Of a stretch of DNA of 64,000 bases, positions 26,664 to 35,369 are shown in pieces. The notes beneath the pieces were generated by a model. The model was not told the DNA's origin, made no database searches, and saw only the letters and a program-made list of their open reading frames with translations. Source of the stretch: an uncultured Saprospiraceae bacterium (GTDB lineage: Bacteria; Bacteroidota; Bacteroidia; Chitinophagales; Saprospiraceae); the NCBI GenBank assembly GCA_937926205.1, contig CALEYL010000012.1:1-64000 (forward strand). Reading direction: 5' to 3'. The number at the start of each line of letters is the position of its first letter. Position 1 is the first letter of the stretch. Made by a program: the position numbers and the translations under genes.

Positions 26664-28484
26664 TCACGGCCGCACCACCTTCCCCGTCCACATCTTCCCA
26701 TCCGCAAAGCGGATTGCCAATACATAAGTACCGACAGGGTAGGGTGCCATTGAAAAAGTGATTTTATTCAGCGGGTCTTCCGGCGCGTGGAATTGGTGGA
26801 AAAGCAATTGTCCGTTCAGGTTGTAGAGTTGTACTGCCTGAAAAGAAGCGCTTTGTTCATCCGCTTCTATCGTCACCAAATCGGAAACAGGGTTTGGATA
26901 AATGCGGATTTGCTCGTGCCGGGAAACATCATAGGAAGCCGTTGGTTCCGCGAACAAATCCATGGCTTCTGCAAAACAGGGAATGGCGTGCGCCTCATCC
27001 AGAATACCATTGTTGAAAAAACCAAAAGCGTCGGCAGGGGAGATGGCATCCCAATAGAAATAGGAAAGCCCATTGCTGTTGATGGCATTCATCATTGCCT
27101 GTATCCAGTTGCAGCGGCTGTCGGCGTCGGCCTGGGTGGAGCAGCCAAATTCGCCCAGATTTACCGGCACTTCATAATGCTCGCCCCAGGCTTTGACTGC
27201 TGCAAAAAGCTGGTTGATGGCGGCAATTTCGCCTGTTTGCGGAAATGCCCTTTGCGGTAAATAAGGCGCTGAAGTCCAGCTCATGCCCTGGTGGGTGAAG
27301 TAGTATGGATCGTAACTGTGAAAAGTGTAAATGATGTCGGGGTCGGCAAAAGGCGTAAAAGCAATCAGGTTGGTCCCTGCATTCCAGCTGCTGGCTCCCA
27401 CCAGCACCGAATGGGTTTGCGTTTCATGCATTCGGACCGTCGCCAGCAGGCTTTGCGCCACCGTACGCCAGTTGGCATTCGAAATTTCGTTGGTGGGTTC
27501 GTTGTAAATTTCAAACAAAAAGCGATCGGGGTCTAAATGGTCGTAGCGATCGGTCAATTGCGCCCAAACGGCATTTAGTCGCGGCAATTCGGCGGCGTAG
27601 TTGGCATTCGTCAGAGCCAGGCCGTGGTGGTTGTCGATGATCAGTGTAAAATCATAATCATTGGCCCAAACGATCATGCTGTCGACGAGTGCAAAAGCAG
27701 CGTGGTTGAAATTCAGCGCATAAGGCGCCGCCGTGCTACCCAGCCGCTCGAAAATAACGGGCAGGCGGAACGTCTGAAAGCCCGCGTTGCGCAAGGCCTG
27801 CACTTTGGCCCGTGTATAGCGGTTGACTTCAGGATAGGCATTGGGCAACAACCAGTAGGCTTCCAGCCAATTGGAGGTGTTGAGACCGCGGCCAAGGGCA
27901 TTGGCTCGTGCCATCGTTGCCGCCGAAGTACCCGAAACGCCGACGGACACATTCACCAGTTCCAGCGCATCAATAAAAACAGTGCCGTTGCCCACGGCTG
28001 TATTTGAAGCAATGCTGAGGTCTATTTCCCGCACTGCTGATTGGCTCACCATCGAACCTGAAGTCAGCGAAAACAACGGTATGTCCACCACTGCATAGGC
28101 ATTGTTGGCCGGGCCCACTTCCAGGGTATTGCTGAAATTGCTGCCGTCGCGAAGCGAGACCGTCAGACTTTGCGTTCCGGAAAGGCCCCTGTAGGCAATG
28201 CGCAAATGGCTGAAGCCCGAAAAGTTGCGCGCTGCCCCGGCGCCCCAGCTATCCATGTTCAGGCCCAAACCCGCCCAGGAGCCCGTAAACGCATAGTCGA
28301 AGCGGTAGTGCTGGTTTCCTTCATAGGGCGTTTGTCCACTGACTTCGACCAGCGTCGCCGTCCCGTCTGTGCCCGCTGCCGACCATACTCCGGTGATGAG
28401 GCTTTGGCCGTTTTTGTAAATGACAGGCTGGGCCTGGGCGAAAAGCGTCGTAAAAAGGAAAAGCAGGAGGGTAAGGTGTTTCAT
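26664..28484 (-). CDS. Secreted GH5-family glycoside hydrolase with T9SS sorting domain
   Basis: This is a 606-aa protein with a signal peptide (MKHLTLLLFLFTTLFAQAQ). A beta-sandwich, carbohydrate-binding-like domain covers about 20-175. A GH5-type catalytic barrel (about 195-510) has the acid/base E329 in FEIYNEP and nucleophile E445 in VNLGEFG. A T9SS type A domain (about 525-606) begins RIYPNPVSDL. It probably hydrolyses a beta-glucan or mannan outside the cell; the exact polysaccharide cannot be told. The start at 28484 is preferred over 28559 because it begins the signal peptide. It is convergent with the 14-repeat T9SS protein. Confidence 0.92.
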   Translation of the reverse strand: MKHLTLLLFLFTTLFAQAQPVIYKNGQSLITGVWSAAGTDGTATLVEVSGQTPYEGNQHYRFDYAFTGSWAGLGLNMDSWGAGAARNFSGFSHLRIAYRGLSGTQSLTVSLRDGSNFSNTLEVGPANNAYAVVDIPLFSLTSGSMVSQSAVREIDLSIASNTAVGNGTVFIDALELVNVSVGVSGTSAATMARANALGRGLNTSNWLEAYWLLPNAYPEVNRYTRAKVQALRNAGFQTFRLPVIFERLGSTAAPYALNFNHAAFALVDSMIVWANDYDFTLIIDNHHGLALTNANYAAELPRLNAVWAQLTDRYDHLDPDRFLFEIYNEPTNEISNANWRTVAQSLLATVRMHETQTHSVLVGASSWNAGTNLIAFTPFADPDIIYTFHSYDPYYFTHQGMSWTSAPYLPQRAFPQTGEIAAINQLFAAVKAWGEHYEVPVNLGEFGCSTQADADSRCNWIQAMMNAINSNGLSYFYWDAISPADAFGFFNNGILDEAHAIPCFAEAMDLFAEPTASYDVSRHEQIRIYPNPVSDLVTIEADEQSASFQAVQLYNLNGQLLFHQFHAPEDPLNKITFSMAPYPVGTYVLAIRFADGKMWTGKVVRP

Positions 28485-28666
28485 GATGCGCGGTGTTGAT
28501 GAGGGGATAAAGATAGGGGATTGGGTTGGTGCAAAAGACAAAACATTCATAGCAGACACTCTTTTGTACAGTAAACAGCAAGGTTTTGTCTATTAAAGAA
28601 CGTCCAAATTAGGCGGATGACGCGAGGTATGAAACATGAGTTTAATAAACGTATTAACTTTGTTAT

Positions 28667-28801
28667 TATGTGGTTTGTAAAGTTTAACAACTTCTGTTAT
28701 CTTGCGATATTAAATTATTTTATAGATGGTTACAAGGAAAAAGATGAAATGATAATGATGGCTCTTCTGTATCGTGGTTGACGGAAGCTGGAGTTTTGTG
28801 G
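28667..28801 (+). promoter_or_regulatory. Leader element A (promoter-like plus possible structured RNA), paralogue of 39247-39376
   Basis: TTTG (28674-28677) is followed 20 bp later by TATCTTGC (28698), roughly the Bacteroidota -33/-7 pattern. GATGAAATGA begins 69 bp after the TTTG, exactly as in the second copy. A degenerate hairpin region with ACGGAAGCTGGAG follows. The element precedes the EAD11-TPR gene by about 110 bp. The rest of the 28485-28914 gap shows nothing else supportable. Confidence 0.45.
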
Positions 28802-28914
28802 TATGTCTGATATACTTAATTGATGGGAGACTCACGATAGAGGAAGTAATTGGTGTTAGAAAGGATATTTGCTGTTGTAGGAACACTCAAATTCCCAGCA
28901 ACCAACAAATAAAA

Positions 28915-31911
28915 ATGACACAAGAGGAAAAATTAAATCTAAGAAATCTGATTCGTCAGGGTGATGTACAATCTGCCTTGGAATTATTGCTTTCCATTAA
29001 TATTAGTGAAAGCAGGAAAAAGGAAGCAATCGCAGTTTCTGCTAGATATTATAAACTAAAGCAACAAAATAGACAAGGTATCCTATCTTTTGAACAATAC
29101 AATTTGACCGAAAACCAAATAACAGCCCATTTAATTGGTTTGATAAATCATTCCGACGATAAGCCCTTTCCCAAGGAAAAGTCCATTGATGCAAATAACC
29201 TGTTTAAGCCTTCTATATCTGGTGTGATTTACTACATGAATAGTGGCGGTAAGCCTGCTGACGGTGTAGAAGTTAGCGCCTTTGGTTGCGGCAGTGTCTA
29301 TTCAAAAAATGGTACGTTTACACTTAACTGCTCTGGAAAGAAAGCAGGGCAAAAAGTAAAATTGATCGTTGGCAGCACAGACGGGCAGGGCAATAATATT
29401 GAAGTTGTCAACTCGCGACAGATGGAGTGGTTGCGCTTGTCTGACAATCCAAATGACGAACCCATTGAAATTATTGTGTGTTATGCGGGGCAACGGGACA
29501 AAGCGGCCTTGCGATTTTATGATATTTTGGTAGAGGCAAACACTAAAGATTATGAGACAAGGTTGGCTAGTATAGAAGATAAACTGGAACAAACAAACTT
29601 GGCAACACATGGGCAAATAGTACTCTTAGAACAAATATATGAACTCAAAAGGCAAAGAGAGGAAGTTTTGGAAAAGTTGGAGGAACAAGCACATTTCATA
29701 GCCAATATCAATCAGGACAAAGCATCTGATTTAGTCAAATCAGCAATCCAAAAGATAGAACAGCAGGAAGGAATCAATGCCGCTCTTACCATACTTAATG
29801 ATGCTAAATTAGAAGAAGCTTATAAATTAGCATTGGAGAAAAAAGTTAAAGCAGAAGTAGAAATAAAACAGGTTGTCGAAGGATATGAATTGAAAATCAA
29901 ACTTTTAGTCCCGTGGTTTAGATATAACGAAGCAACTCTTTGTTATGAACGCATTATCAATATCTTTGAAAATAATAATTTTGATAAAGAAGAACTGGCA
30001 ACATTATACAATAAAACGGCTAGAGTTATTTATGATGATGGAAAGTATCAGAAAGCCCTGGAATATCATCAAAAGTCTATTGAAATTCGGGAAGAAATTT
30101 TGTACCCTAAGCATCCTGATTTGGCAACTTCGTATAATGATATCGCTTTAACCAATCGTGCTTTGGGAAAATACCAGAAAGCCTTGGAATATCATCAAAA
30201 GTCTATTGAAATTCGGGAAGAAATTTTAGACCCTAAGCATCCTGATTTGGCAACTTCGTATAATGATATTGCTTTAACCAATCGTGCTTTAGGAAAGTAC
30301 CAGAAAGCCCTGGAATATCATCAAAAGTCTATTGAAATTCGGGAAGAAATTTTAGACCCTAAGCATCCTGATTTGGCAACTTCGTATAATGATATTGTTG
30401 GAACTTTCCAGGCCTTGGGGCAATACGAAAAAGCCTTGGAATATCAACGAAAAAGTATCGCCATTTTGGAAGAAACTTTAGACCCGGGGCATCCTGATTT
30501 GGCAACTTCATACAATAATATTGCCTCGACCTATCAAGGCTTAGGGGAGTTCGAAAAAGCTCTGGAATATTATCAAAAATCCATGAGCATTTTAGAAGAA
30601 ACTTTAGACCCCAGACATCCTCATTTGGCGACTTTGTACAATAATATTTCTACGACCTATAATGCTTTAAGTGAGTACGAAAAAGCCCTGGAGTATCATC
30701 AAAAATCGATAAGTATCCAGGAAGAAATTTTAGACCCCGGGCATCCTGATTTGGCAAGTTCATTTGGGAATGCCGGCAATACCTATTATGCCTTGGGGCA
30801 ATACGAAAAAGCTCTGGAATATTATCAAAAATCGATAAGTATCCGGGAAGAAATTTTAGACACTGCGCATCCCTATTTAGCGACATTATATGAGAATGCC
30901 GGCAACACCTATCATGCTTTGGGGCAATACGAAAAAGCTCTGGAATATTATCAAAAATCGATAAGTATCCGGGAAGAAATTTTAGACACTGCGCATCCCT
31001 ATTTAGCGACATTATATGAGAATGCCGGCAACACCTATCATGCTTTGGGGCAATACGAAAAAGCTCTGGAATATTATCAAAAATCGATAAGTATCCGGGA
31101 AGAAATTTTAGACACTGCGCATCCCTATTTAGCGACATTATATGAGAATGCCGGCAACACCTATCATGCTTTGGGGCAATACGAAAAAGCTCTGGAATAT
31201 TATCAAAAATCGATAAGTATCCGGGAAGAAATATTAGACCCCGGGCACCCTGATTTGGGAATTGGTTATTGGAATCTGGCAGTCACTTACCAAAGTATGA
31301 AACAATTTATAAAAGCCATTGAAATGCAGGACATATGCTTAAGAATACTTAAAATAGCCATGCCAGAAAACCATCCTTTTCAAAAAAATGCTCTTGATAC
31401 ATGGCTGGGAATATATTATGCGAAAGCCATCGATACTTTTGGCAAAAGAGAATATGCAGCCGCATTGCAGGATCTGGAAATTTTAACTAAACATATAGAT
31501 AATGAAGAAGTTTGGGATTATACAGGCCAGTGTCACTCCTATCTCTTCAATTATTCCCAAGCCATTGAAGCCTATCAAAAAGCAGCAGGAATTTCACCGG
31601 AATTTAAAACCAGGCATTTTTTTAATAATATAGGAATAGCATATGCCAAAAACAAACAATTCGAAGAAGCTTACAACGCTTTCACCGAATACGAGAAATT
31701 GTATCCGAATGAAGGCAGACCTTTTCGTAACTGGGCTATGTACTACGCCCTGCAAGGAAATAAAGGGAAAGCCCTTCAAAATCTGAAAAAAGCCATAGAA
31801 TTAGGTTATAAGGACTTAGAATGGTTCAAAACTGATGATAGTATGAATAATCTGCGAAATGAAAAGGCTTACATTAAGATTATTGATAAATTGGAAAACC
31901 GATACAAATAG
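28915..31911 (+). CDS. EAD11-like domain / kinesin-light-chain TPR protein
   Basis: This is a 998-aa cytosolic protein. Residues 1-82 (LRNLIRQGDVQSALELLL; SARYYKLKQQNRQGILSFEQ; YNLTENQITAHLIGLI) resemble effector-associated domain 11, an adaptor domain of predicted bacterial conflict systems. Next come a small beta-sandwich like the carboxypeptidase regulatory domain (about 100-180), a coiled coil (about 215-330), then ten nearly identical 42-residue TPRs (about 377-790), and ordinary TPRs to the end. The repeats follow YEKALEYYQKSISIREEILD, and four copies are 126-bp repeats almost identical in DNA. An in-frame GTG at 28774 would add 47 unrelated residues, so the ATG at 28915 is chosen. AT-rich base use suggests transfer. 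No EAD-bearing effector is seen next to it. Confidence 0.82.
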   Translation: MTQEEKLNLRNLIRQGDVQSALELLLSINISESRKKEAIAVSARYYKLKQQNRQGILSFEQYNLTENQITAHLIGLINHSDDKPFPKEKSIDANNLFKPSISGVIYYMNSGGKPADGVEVSAFGCGSVYSKNGTFTLNCSGKKAGQKVKLIVGSTDGQGNNIEVVNSRQMEWLRLSDNPNDEPIEIIVCYAGQRDKAALRFYDILVEANTKDYETRLASIEDKLEQTNLATHGQIVLLEQIYELKRQREEVLEKLEEQAHFIANINQDKASDLVKSAIQKIEQQEGINAALTILNDAKLEEAYKLALEKKVKAEVEIKQVVEGYELKIKLLVPWFRYNEATLCYERIINIFENNNFDKEELATLYNKTARVIYDDGKYQKALEYHQKSIEIREEILYPKHPDLATSYNDIALTNRALGKYQKALEYHQKSIEIREEILDPKHPDLATSYNDIALTNRALGKYQKALEYHQKSIEIREEILDPKHPDLATSYNDIVGTFQALGQYEKALEYQRKSIAILEETLDPGHPDLATSYNNIASTYQGLGEFEKALEYYQKSMSILEETLDPRHPHLATLYNNISTTYNALSEYEKALEYHQKSISIQEEILDPGHPDLASSFGNAGNTYYALGQYEKALEYYQKSISIREEILDTAHPYLATLYENAGNTYHALGQYEKALEYYQKSISIREEILDTAHPYLATLYENAGNTYHALGQYEKALEYYQKSISIREEILDTAHPYLATLYENAGNTYHALGQYEKALEYYQKSISIREEILDPGHPDLGIGYWNLAVTYQSMKQFIKAIEMQDICLRILKIAMPENHPFQKNALDTWLGIYYAKAIDTFGKREYAAALQDLEILTKHIDNEEVWDYTGQCHSYLFNYSQAIEAYQKAAGISPEFKTRHFFNNIGIAYAKNKQFEEAYNAFTEYEKLYPNEGRPFRNWAMYYALQGNKGKALQNLKKAIELGYKDLEWFKTDDSMNNLRNEKAYIKIIDKLENRYK
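30805..31240 (+). repeat. 126-bp near-identical TPR-coding repeats
   Basis: GAAAAAGCTCTGGAATATTA begins at 30805, 30931, 31057 and 31183. The three full units between them are almost identical over 126 bp, that is 42 codons. A less uniform block of the same period precedes them (from about 30043). Near-identity including synonymous sites points to recent expansion or gene conversion, so copy number probably varies between strains and assembly collapse is possible. Confidence 0.9.
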
Positions 31912-31967
31912 AAAGTAATCGATAGGTACCCATTTAGCCATTGTGAAAATAGCTATCAAAAGTAATT

Positions 31968-32081
31968 TGTAATAGCCAAGATTTGATCTGACAGTCAAGG
32001 TTTAAAATTGCCGAGCTTGGCGCAGTGGGGGATTTTTAGTTGTAATAGCCGCAACTTGACCTGACAGTCAAGGTTTAATAA
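31968..32081. repeat. Imperfect direct repeat, period about 71 bp, with small dyad
   Basis: TTGTAATAGCC followed by CTGACAGTCAAGGTTTAA occurs at 31968-32006 and again at 32039-32077. In the second copy CTTGAC and GTCAAG form an inverted repeat around CTGACA. It lies in the 312-bp gap (31912-32223) after the TPR gene. Only two units exist, so it is not a CRISPR array. The rest of the gap shows no gene. Confidence 0.6.
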
Positions 32082-32191
32082 TCAGATTGAGTTGTCAGAT
32101 TTGTGTTGCCCTGAGCAGGCTATAAGTCAAGTTTGGCACTTTTGAAATACGCTCTATTAGCTCTTTGCTTTTTTGGGTAAAATTTCAGTCC

Positions 32192-32215
32192 GCCTGACGC
32201 AAAATCCGTGTTATT
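32192..32215 (-). repeat. Cassette-like 3' repeat after the methyltransferase gene
   Basis: GCCTGACGCAAAATCCGTGT plus TATT closely matches the repeat at 33123-33147, which lies at the same place relative to the S41 peptidase gene, just after its stop on the minus strand. Shared 3' repeats of this kind suggest gene-cassette modules. Confidence 0.5.
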
Positions 32216-32223
32216 GTACGTAT

Positions 32224-32997
32224 TTATTCTTTTTTCGTACCCAATATGTACAAAATTACGCCTGGTCCTGATTTTATTTTTCCAATCTCCCAGTTGTATT
32301 TATCAGTGTCGTTCAGTTTGCTTACAAGGTCGTTCATTTCTTTTACAGAATAGGTTCGAAAAGAGGAAACAACTCCGTCCCACAATACAACTAACGGAAC
32401 AATAGGCATAATATAGGTAAAAATAATTCGTCCGAGTTTAAACGGTCTGATAAATGGCGTTACCAATAAAACGGTGATTGGTGCAAACAGCATCGCCAAA
32501 ATACTTGGAACGCTTCTTTCCTGCGCTTCGAAAATAGCGATTGAACTGTTTGAATTGACAGCGTTTTGTAAAATTTGCATTGCGTCATCGGGTCTGAAAT
32601 GATGCAACGATAAAAATTGAGTTCGCAGCCCGTTCAATTCGGTAGGAACGTTTCGGGCATCAACCGATTTTTCCACGTAATCAAAATTGTCAGCTTTTTC
32701 TTTTGTGAATTTAAAAGCGGAAATATTTGGATAGTAGTCGGTCAGCGTTACATTTAGGTTGGAAATGTCCTTTTTTAATTCTGAGTTAAGCCAAATAAGC
32801 GCACCGCCACCACCTGAACCAAGGTCGATTATTTGGTTCGTTCTGCTTTTTTCCAATCCTTTTTTAATAATCGGAATTATCGGCTTGTATAATTTTGTTT
32901 TGTTGGACAAGAACTGTAAGAAGTCCGTTACGTAGTTCCTTAAAAAACTTGGGAACCATTTCTGGTCTTCAAATTCAAATAGATGTATTCTGCCCAT
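32224..32997 (-). CDS. Class I SAM-dependent methyltransferase-like protein with hydrophobic segment
   Basis: This is a 257-aa protein. Residues 55-70 (NQIIDLGSGGGGALIWL) form a motif I for S-adenosylmethionine binding, and LNVTLTDYYPNISAF follows as motif II. QFLSLHHFRPDD occupies the place of motif IV. A hydrophobic stretch (about 165-205, LAMLFAPITVLLVTPFIRPF onward) suggests membrane contact, which is unusual for the fold. The substrate is unknown. The gene is AT-rich and flanked by related repeats on both sides, so it may be a mobile cassette. Confidence 0.72.
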   Translation of the reverse strand: MGRIHLFEFEDQKWFPSFLRNYVTDFLQFLSNKTKLYKPIIPIIKKGLEKSRTNQIIDLGSGGGGALIWLNSELKKDISNLNVTLTDYYPNISAFKFTKEKADNFDYVEKSVDARNVPTELNGLRTQFLSLHHFRPDDAMQILQNAVNSNSSIAIFEAQERSVPSILAMLFAPITVLLVTPFIRPFKLGRIIFTYIMPIVPLVVLWDGVVSSFRTYSVKEMNDLVSKLNDTDKYNWEIGKIKSGPGVILYILGTKKE

Positions 32998-33021
32998 TTG
33001 TGTTCTCGTTTTTAATATGTG

Positions 33022-33147
33022 ATATAACGGTTTCGGGCTTTGCGTTGGTGGGCTTTTGAAACCGTAAGTCTGCCAGCACCAATTTTATTAATTGTTCAAA
33101 TGTTTCTATTCGCACTGCCCGCCCACTAACGCAAAACCCGTGTTATA
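33022..33147 (-). repeat. Long imperfect inverted repeat, attC-like
   Basis: The left arm (33022-33053; ATATAACGG, GGGCTTTGCGTTGGTGGGC) and right arm (33121-33147; GCCCACTAACGCAAAACCCG, TGTTATA) are near reverse complements about 67 bp apart. The ends read TATAAC and GTTATA, loosely like integron attC sites. A nested CGGTTTC/GAAACCG pair brackets part of the left arm. It separates the methyltransferase gene from the S41 gene, and one arm recurs at 32192-32215. Confidence 0.5.
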
Positions 33148-33163
33148 GCCCCTTATAAGTACT

Positions 33164-34174
33164 TTAAAATTTAGATATTGCTTCCTCAAGTGTTTTGTCT
33201 TGACCATTTGCCATTTCTGAAGCTGTGTTTTTAAAATATTCATCAGGAGGTATTCCGGCACCTTCGTATGAAATTCCGTTTTGAAATACAGTCTTTTGTG
33301 TAACAATTGAATAGAACCATCCGTTGGCCAATTCCTTTGCAATTTTTGTTGCGATTGCTCCGTTTGTAGTGTCGCCTAAGTGAGTCACATTAGGTAGAGT
33401 CTTGAAAGCCATCACGGTTCTTTCTCCGGCACTGATGGTATAACGATCAGTTATGAGAACAATAGGTTTGTTAAAATACTCCCCAGATGGATTGATGCTC
33501 CAATCATACCAATCGGTGTAGTCATCAGGTCCTGTCCCATTTTTAGTCTTGGATCTGAACACTAGGCGTTCACGATCGGTAAATCTTCCAAATTCAGAAA
33601 AAGCATAAGTGAAATTACCTCCCTCGTTATGACGCAAATCCACAATCACACCATCGGCATTCGCAAAATAATCAAGGATTTCTTCTATTTCCAGCATGTT
33701 CTGTCCAATAGCGTCAATATGCAAATAGCCAACGTTCCCAATGAATCCATACGTGTTCAACCCGTAGCCGTTTTCCAGAAATTGGTTGTTCAAATAGGCG
33801 GACTTTATAAGATTTAAATCAAAAAGGTTATCGTCAATTTTTTGATCAATTATAATGTTGGAATAGTATACGTCTGCATTCGGTGTTGTAAGTGAGACGT
33901 GTCCGTCATTTAAAGTACGTAGTAAAGACTTGAAAACTACTAGTAATTCTTCTTCAGTTGTTGATGAATTGACCATCGGTCTGAATATCTGATATTGTGC
34001 ATCCCAATCAACACCCCGTTCTTCGAAAGGAGCGTAGTCTGTTTTAAATGTAGTCCACAGGTCCTCAAACAGAGATTCGGGATTGTTTTTAGGCTCTGGT
34101 TCAAAAAAAACTTTCTCACAGCCGGTAAGAAAAAGAAATGTAAATACTAAAAATATAATTGAGTAATTTTTCAT
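33164..34174 (-). CDS. S41-family peptidase lipoprotein
   Basis: This is a 336-aa lipoprotein (lipobox FLTGC, Cys19) of the C-terminal-processing peptidase family. An N-terminal helical domain (31-95) ends in LRTLNDGHVSL, typical of tricorn/CPP proteins. The catalytic core includes GVIVDLRHNEGGN (175-187) and DRYTISAGERT with nucleophile S248. A separate PDZ domain is not evident. The substrate is unknown. Its start lies 4 bp from the stop of the beta-barrel-like gene upstream on the same strand, so the two are co-transcribed. Confidence 0.88.
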   Translation of the reverse strand: MKNYSIIFLVFTFLFLTGCEKVFFEPEPKNNPESLFEDLWTTFKTDYAPFEERGVDWDAQYQIFRPMVNSSTTEEELLVVFKSLLRTLNDGHVSLTTPNADVYYSNIIIDQKIDDNLFDLNLIKSAYLNNQFLENGYGLNTYGFIGNVGYLHIDAIGQNMLEIEEILDYFANADGVIVDLRHNEGGNFTYAFSEFGRFTDRERLVFRSKTKNGTGPDDYTDWYDWSINPSGEYFNKPIVLITDRYTISAGERTVMAFKTLPNVTHLGDTTNGAIATKIAKELANGWFYSIVTQKTVFQNGISYEGAGIPPDEYFKNTASEMANGQDKTLEEAISKF

Positions 34175-34178
34175 GATC

Positions 34179-35000
34179 TTAAAATTTTATTTTTCCTTCA
34201 AGAAAGAAAATATTTTCAAATTGAGTGAATTTAGTTGGTTGCTGGTTCAAATTCATGGAATAATAATAACATAAACCAACATCATACTTTTTATTTATGA
34301 TATAACTATAATGAATATTTAAATCAACTCTTTGCGCGTTACCCCATGAACGAAGTTCTCCGGCTGCAATGCGATTGCCAAATTCTTTAATTCCCTTATG
34401 CGAATAAAATATATGATGGTAGGAATCATTTTCAGTAAGATATGGATTACGGTAAACGTAGGAAAATACTGGGATGGAAATACTAGATCGGAGATAGTGG
34501 TTGCTATTCAATTGGTAATGTATCAAACCCCACACGTCCATTCCGAATGAAATCATCATGGGTGATGGACCTGATTCACCGAAATAATAGTCAGAGGCGT
34601 AAATAAAATTTCTTGATTTACCACCTGCTGCAAAAGACCAGTTCTTTTTAATTATCCATTTTTTTCCTATAGAATAATCAATATCGATCATTTTGAAGCT
34701 ATGTGGAATTGTACTTGATGTACCATTGTAGAATGATGTGAATTCATAAGATTCTGTAGGTTTCGGAGAATACAAGCTGAATTTTAAAGTTACCTGGTGA
34801 TAAAGCTTTTTTGAACGTTCGTAGTTCAACCGGACATTAACGGGAGACCAGTCTTTATGAATAAAAGGTGAAACTGTCAAATCCTGTCGCATAATATTTC
34901 CAATTCCCCAGCTAAGTTGGATTGAATTGCGTGTTGAATCCTGCGCAATAGATTCAGCAACAGTTACCAATAAAAAAATGTAAATAATACTTCGTTTCAT
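34179..35000 (-). CDS. Hypothetical outer-membrane beta-barrel-like protein
   Basis: This is a 273-aa protein with a signal peptide ending in ESIAQ (about residue 19). The body alternates aromatic and polar residues in strand-like segments (VNVRLNYERS, HQVTLKFSLY, YYSMNLNQQP) and ends in FFLEGKIKF, an aromatic-terminated strand typical of barrels inserted by BamA. No named family is recognised. It is the first gene of a pair with the S41 peptidase lipoprotein. Like its neighbours it is AT-rich. Confidence 0.65.
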   Translation of the reverse strand: MKRSIIYIFLLVTVAESIAQDSTRNSIQLSWGIGNIMRQDLTVSPFIHKDWSPVNVRLNYERSKKLYHQVTLKFSLYSPKPTESYEFTSFYNGTSSTIPHSFKMIDIDYSIGKKWIIKKNWSFAAGGKSRNFIYASDYYFGESGPSPMMISFGMDVWGLIHYQLNSNHYLRSSISIPVFSYVYRNPYLTENDSYHHIFYSHKGIKEFGNRIAAGELRSWGNAQRVDLNIHYSYIINKKYDVGLCYYYSMNLNQQPTKFTQFENIFFLEGKIKF

Positions 35001-35093
35001 TTTTGCCTTATTTAATAATTAGCTATAACTCGTTTATAACCGCTACTACATAGCGCATAGCTATCCAATTTCAATGTGCTAACCGAATATTAA

Positions 35094-35253
35094 GAGCTTG
35101 TTCGGAAATCCATCAATCGGCTGCAATCGGCAAATTTTCTACTGCTCTGCGTTGGCTTTCTTCGTCGTAGCTGCCGGCTACGCCTGTGAAAGCCGCCTTG
35201 TTCAGCACAAAATTTGCTCGCTTTCGTACGATCATGAATTCCCGAACAAGCTC
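35094..35253. mobile_element. MITE-like element 1 (IS5/IS1031-type ends), 160 bp
   Basis: The terminal inverted repeats are GAGCTTGTTCGG (35094-35105) and CCGAACAAGCTC (35242-35253). A 3-bp direct repeat TAA flanks the element (35091-35093 and 35254-35256), a TNA target duplication typical of IS1031-group IS5 elements. It holds no transposase. A 40-codon minus-strand frame (35113-35235) is intact here but broken in element 2. A CGTAG/CTACG hairpin lies inside. Confidence 0.85.
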
Positions 35254-35369
35254 TAAGTAGCGGCTAGCTAACGACACAATAAAGATCATCTTTTTTCATA
35301 AAGAACCAAAAGGCGAGGCGATTTTTGAATGCAGTATAGAAGTGGCATAGCCATCCCTGTCTCGTCGGC

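Noticed and set aside
28774..28914. Upstream GTG start for the TPR protein
   Set aside because: The 47 extra residues fall in the leader element, resemble no domain, and the EAD11-like domain begins exactly at the ATG at 28915.
30650..31138. 162-codon minus-strand frame with perfect internal repeats
   Set aside because: The repeats come from the TPR-coding units on the plus strand, and the frame is only their reverse reading.
30805..31260. Possible CRISPR array
   Set aside because: Units are identical across the whole 126 bp, there are no unique spacers, and they are coding in frame as TPRs.
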